NCBI GenBank assembly: GCA_050250755.1 | Contig: JBFWOB010000012.1 | Coordinates: forward strand, 1 to 64,000 | DNA length: 64,000 bases | Source of the DNA: Ga0077555 sp050250755 | GTDB lineage: Bacteria > Pseudomonadota > Alphaproteobacteria > Rhizobiales > Hyphomicrobiaceae | Direction of reading: 5' to 3' | Shown: piece after piece, positions 61,497 through 64,000 of the stretch | Layout of the letters: each line of letters starts with the position of its first letter | How positions within the stretch are numbered: the first letter of the stretch is position 1 | Translations under genes and position numbers: made by a program | Notes under the pieces: generated by a model | The model's database searches: none | Seen by the model: the letters and a program-made list of their open reading frames with translations, nothing else | What the model was told of the DNA's origin: nothing

Positions 61497-62858
61497 TCAG
61501 GCGGTGTGCCGCTTAACGCTGCGCCACGCGCCGTTTTCGGGGCGCGGCAAGCCGAGGTTTTCGCGAAGCGTCGTGCCAACATATTCCGTCTGGAAAAGGC
61601 CGCGACGCTGGAGTTCGGGTACGACGAATTTGACGAAGTCCTCGTAGGTTCCGGGTACGGTGGTGGCGCCTACTACGAAGCCGTCGCAAGTCGGTGCGGT
61701 GAAGTATTCCTCGAACTTGTCGGCGACGTCCTTGGCTGAGCCTACCCAAGGGTTCGACAAGCGTCCGCGCCCCGTGACTTCGATGAAATCGCGAATTGTG
61801 GGACTGCGTCCGCCGGTTGCAGTCATGACGCGGTCGCGCATCGTTTGGAGGCCCGAGATGCTGTTCAGCTCCTCTTCCGAGAAGGGCTCGTCGAGTGGTT
61901 TCGAGCCAAAATCGAAATTCATGGCCTCAGTGAGAAGCAGCAGGCTGTCGATCTCCTTGGGCAAGGTTTCGATCAGCGCGCGCTTGTCCTCAGCCTCGGC
62001 GCGGGTCTCCGCAACGATTGGGTAGACCAGGGCTGAAACTTTCATGCTCTCAGGATCGCGGCCTGTGGCGGCACATGACGCCTTGAGGTCCGCATAGGCT
62101 TTCTTGCCGGCCTCAACGCCGAGATTATAGACGAAAATCAGCTCGCCCCACTCGGCGGCAAAGCGCTTGCCCCGTCCTGATTGCCCAGCTTGAATGAGCA
62201 CGGGATGGCCCTGCGCCGAGCGCGGAACCGTGAAGGGACCGCGGGAGGAAAAGAACTCCCCCTTGTGGTCGAGACGCTTGACCTTTTCGGGGTGCGCGAA
62301 AAAGCCTGTGCCCTTGTCGATGACGAGTGCATCGTCGGACCAGGTGTCCCAGTGTCCCATGACCACTTCGAGGAACTCGTCGGCGCGCTCATAGCGATCG
62401 TCGTGGGCAAGGAGTGCCGCGTGGCCCATGTTGCGGGCCTCGGCATCGTTCAGTGAGGTCACGATGTTCCAAGCTGCGCGGCCGCCCGTGAGCTGATCGA
62501 GCGTCGCGAAGGCACGGGCGACGTGATACGGCTCGTAGTAGGTGGTCGAATATGTGACCCCGAGGCCGATGCGCTCGGTTGCCATGCCGATGGCCGTCAT
62601 GCAGGTGAAGGCGTCCATTTTGACGCATCGCACGCCGTTGGCGACGGCGTCCTCGTACTTTCCGGATTGGAACTCGGGCATCGAGAGACGGTCGTCGAAG
62701 AAGGCGAGTTGGAACTTGCCCGCTTCCAATGTGCGGCCGATATGGCGGTAGAAGTCCGCCGTCATGAAATCGGTCCGGCTGTTCGGATGCCGCCAAGACG
62801 CGGAGAAGTTGGAGCAGTTCTGCGCCTGCAAGAACCCCACCAGAATCATCTGACGCAT
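61497..62858 (-). CDS. NtaA/SnaA/DszA-like flavin-dependent monooxygenase
   Basis: A 453-residue bacterial-luciferase-fold enzyme. MRQMILVGFLQAQNCSNFSA, QLAFFDDRLSMPEF, LTGGRAAWNIVTSLNDAEAR and AAEWGELIFVYN match the FMNH2-dependent monooxygenases that attack nitrilotriacetate, sulfones and similar compounds. Such enzymes use reduced FMN from a partner reductase, not F420, although they share the luciferase fold with F420 enzymes. ATG 62858 follows GGGAG. An alpha/beta hydrolase gene is divergent, 136 bases away, and could act on its product. Confidence 0.88.
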   Translation of the reverse strand: MRQMILVGFLQAQNCSNFSASWRHPNSRTDFMTADFYRHIGRTLEAGKFQLAFFDDRLSMPEFQSGKYEDAVANGVRCVKMDAFTCMTAIGMATERIGLGVTYSTTYYEPYHVARAFATLDQLTGGRAAWNIVTSLNDAEARNMGHAALLAHDDRYERADEFLEVVMGHWDTWSDDALVIDKGTGFFAHPEKVKRLDHKGEFFSSRGPFTVPRSAQGHPVLIQAGQSGRGKRFAAEWGELIFVYNLGVEAGKKAYADLKASCAATGRDPESMKVSALVYPIVAETRAEAEDKRALIETLPKEIDSLLLLTEAMNFDFGSKPLDEPFSEEELNSISGLQTMRDRVMTATGGRSPTIRDFIEVTGRGRLSNPWVGSAKDVADKFEEYFTAPTCDGFVVGATTVPGTYEDFVKFVVPELQRRGLFQTEYVGTTLRENLGLPRPENGAWRSVKRHTA

Positions 62859-62994
62859 CTTCCGCTCTCCCTGATTTCCGGGCAGCATGTCGCTGGCTTC
62901 CGGTGCTTGACCCGGTATATGTCCGGACTTGAGTGTCTCGTGAAGTGTGCCACTGGGCCGCAAGCCCGCCAAACGAAAGCGACGTCACCCCTCC

Positions 62995-63774
62995 ATGATG
63001 CCCTATTTCGAGACCCACGAGGGGGCCGATGGCCCCCACATGCTGATGGTGCACGGCTTCCTGTCCAGTCGCTCGCAATGGCGCATCAACCTGCCAGCGC
63101 TGAAGACATTTTCACATCCAGTCTTGCTCGAGCTTCTGGGGCATGGCCGATCGCCGGCACCGGAGGCAGCGGAGCCCTACACAGTAGCTTCTTATATTGC
63201 GGCGTTCGAGCGGATACGGCGTGAGCTCGGAGCCGAACGTTGGCTCGTCTGTGGCCAGTCGTTTGGAGCTGGCCTCGCGATTCAATACGCGCTGGAGCAT
63301 CCGAACCGTGTGATGGGACTGGTTTTCACGAACTCGATCTCTGCGTTGTCGCCGAAAGATGATCCGGAGCGGGCACAGGCGCAGGCCGATCGCGCGCGCT
63401 TGATCGAGCAGGGCGGGCGGGACGCGTTGGAGCGTTTGCGCATTCACCCACGTCACGCCAAACGCTTTCCAGAGGAGATCAAGGCGGAGATGGTGGCCGA
63501 TGCTGAACGTATCGCGCCCGAAGCTATCCTGCGCTCGATTTCGCTGACGTCTCCGGATCTCTCGATCGCGCACCGACTGGGCGAGGTCACGGTCCCGGCG
63601 CTGCTCGTCAACGGAATGTGGGAAAAGCGGTTTCAGCCGATGCGAGCGAAGGTCGCCGCCGAGATGCCGGGCGTGCGGGTGGTCGACCTCGAGGGCGGGC
63701 ATTCGGTCAACATCGAGGCAGCCGAAGGTTTCGATCAGGCGGTGACAGAATTTGTGGCGCAGCTAGAGCCTTAA
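62995..63774 (+). CDS. Alpha/beta hydrolase, divergent from the monooxygenase
   Basis: A 259-residue alpha/beta hydrolase: HMLMVHGFLSSRSQW (oxyanion region), the nucleophile in GQSFGAGLAIQ, the acid likely near LLVNGMWEKRFQP, and the base in LEGGHSVNIEAAE. It fits the C-C hydrolase/esterase group. ATG 62995 or 62998 starts it. Its position divergent from a monooxygenase suggests a joint role in degrading an unknown ester, amide or ring-cleaved compound. Confidence 0.85.
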   Translation: MMPYFETHEGADGPHMLMVHGFLSSRSQWRINLPALKTFSHPVLLELLGHGRSPAPEAAEPYTVASYIAAFERIRRELGAERWLVCGQSFGAGLAIQYALEHPNRVMGLVFTNSISALSPKDDPERAQAQADRARLIEQGGRDALERLRIHPRHAKRFPEEIKAEMVADAERIAPEAILRSISLTSPDLSIAHRLGEVTVPALLVNGMWEKRFQPMRAKVAAEMPGVRVVDLEGGHSVNIEAAEGFDQAVTEFVAQLEP

Positions 63775-63817
63775 AGGCGTTGCTGGACCGACGCTCCATT
63801 CGTTGGCCTCGAGTTTG

Positions 63818-63855
63818 ACGGGACCCGGCGCATGAGGGCAACGCCGTGGTCCCGT
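63818..63855 (+). terminator. Strong hairpin after the last alpha/beta hydrolase
   Basis: ACGGGACC (63818-63825) pairs with GGTCCCGT (63848-63855), enclosing CGGCG/CGCCG (63826-63830, 63842-63846). It lies 44 bases past the hydrolase stop; CTTGC follows, a weak T-run. The remaining 145 bases of the window hold no gene I can support. Confidence 0.6.
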
Positions 63856-64000
63856 CTTGCGTCCGAAACGAAGGACGCATGCGACGAGTAGCCTCGCTCA
63901 GCGGGTCGTGCGAAGCTTGCCGTCGCTCTGACAGGATAAGACGTGAACGAGCTTAATAGGAAGCGAAGATTCACTGTGCGTAAACTTTAAGACAGACTCA

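Noticed and set aside
61497..62858. F420-dependent oxidoreductase
   Set aside because: The luciferase-fold protein carries NtaA/DszA signatures, which use reduced FMN; sharing the fold with F420 enzymes is not enough.
63771..63974. 67-codon minus-strand frame at the right edge
   Set aside because: It covers the terminator hairpin and has no ribosome site or family features.
1..64000. CRISPR array, transposase, tRNA or rRNA genes
   Set aside because: No regularly spaced repeats, insertion-sequence proteins, or tRNA-like or rRNA-like segments were recognised in reading the window.

Overview
The window looks like chromosomal DNA of a GC-rich alphaproteobacterium, most likely order Hyphomicrobiales (Rhizobiales). 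This rests on a DUF4167 gene next to prfA-prmC, a BcsS-type protein, an SbmA/BacA-like transporter, a short S21 gene and many ATGA/GTGA gene overlaps. The genus cannot be fixed from the sequence. I saw no rRNA, tRNA, CRISPR array, transposase or phage gene.

Layout. 1-9 kb: partial ureohydrolase, an SDR, and a leftward translation/RNA-modification block (prfA, prmC, DUF4167 protein, two methyltransferases), then a DUF457 membrane protein and a tetR-GST pair. 9-11 kb: two TadE-like pilus proteins, one with an AT-rich 3' half, and an S49 peptidase with a small membrane protein. 12-15.5 kb: a rightward cluster of a MaoC/HTD2-like hydratase, a thioredoxin-reductase-like flavoprotein with a CxxC, a UGSC-family selenoprotein whose selenocysteine is an in-frame TGA (14032-14034) followed by a SECIS-like hairpin, and a conserved protein of unknown function. 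15.5-19 kb: a leftward operon for a three-gene, split-beta, cobalt-type nitrile hydratase or thiocyanate hydrolase with a HupE/UreJ metal permease, a small unknown protein and an alpha/beta hydrolase. A 15-bp perfect inverted repeat lies between the metalloenzyme and the permease.

19-25.5 kb: a DsrE-like exported protein, an aminotransferase, a GST, an MBL-fold hydrolase, an intergenic region with three consecutive hairpins, and the leftward 5-oxoprolinase genes pxpBC. 25.7-32 kb: pxpA followed in one operon by coenzyme F420 genes: NADPH:F420 reductase, cofE, cofD and a 1005-residue CofC-CofG-CofH fusion. Apart from CofH's tyrosine and other common precursors, this gives FO synthesis, side-chain activation and transfer, glutamylation and F420 reduction in one place.

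32-46 kb: an unknown two-TM protein, galU, an SDR lacking the usual catalytic Tyr next to a MaoC hydratase, a peptidoglycan-binding-like protein, tartrate dehydrogenase plus a four-carbon acid-sugar kinase, a UbiB-like kinase, a zinc alcohol dehydrogenase and a methylcrotonyl-CoA carboxylase beta subunit. 46-64 kb: acyl-CoA dehydrogenase, SbmA/BacA-like transporter, HMG-CoA lyase with enoyl-CoA hydratase, a two-subunit TPP decarboxylase, a TPR protein, an acyl-CoA synthetase, a nucleoside transporter, rpsU with a TTG start, a universal stress protein, BcsS, and an NtaA/DszA-like flavin monooxygenase divergent from an alpha/beta hydrolase. Taken together the accessory genes suggest a metabolically broad soil or water bacterium using branched-chain acids, C4 sugar acids, nitriles or thiocyanate, and F420 chemistry.
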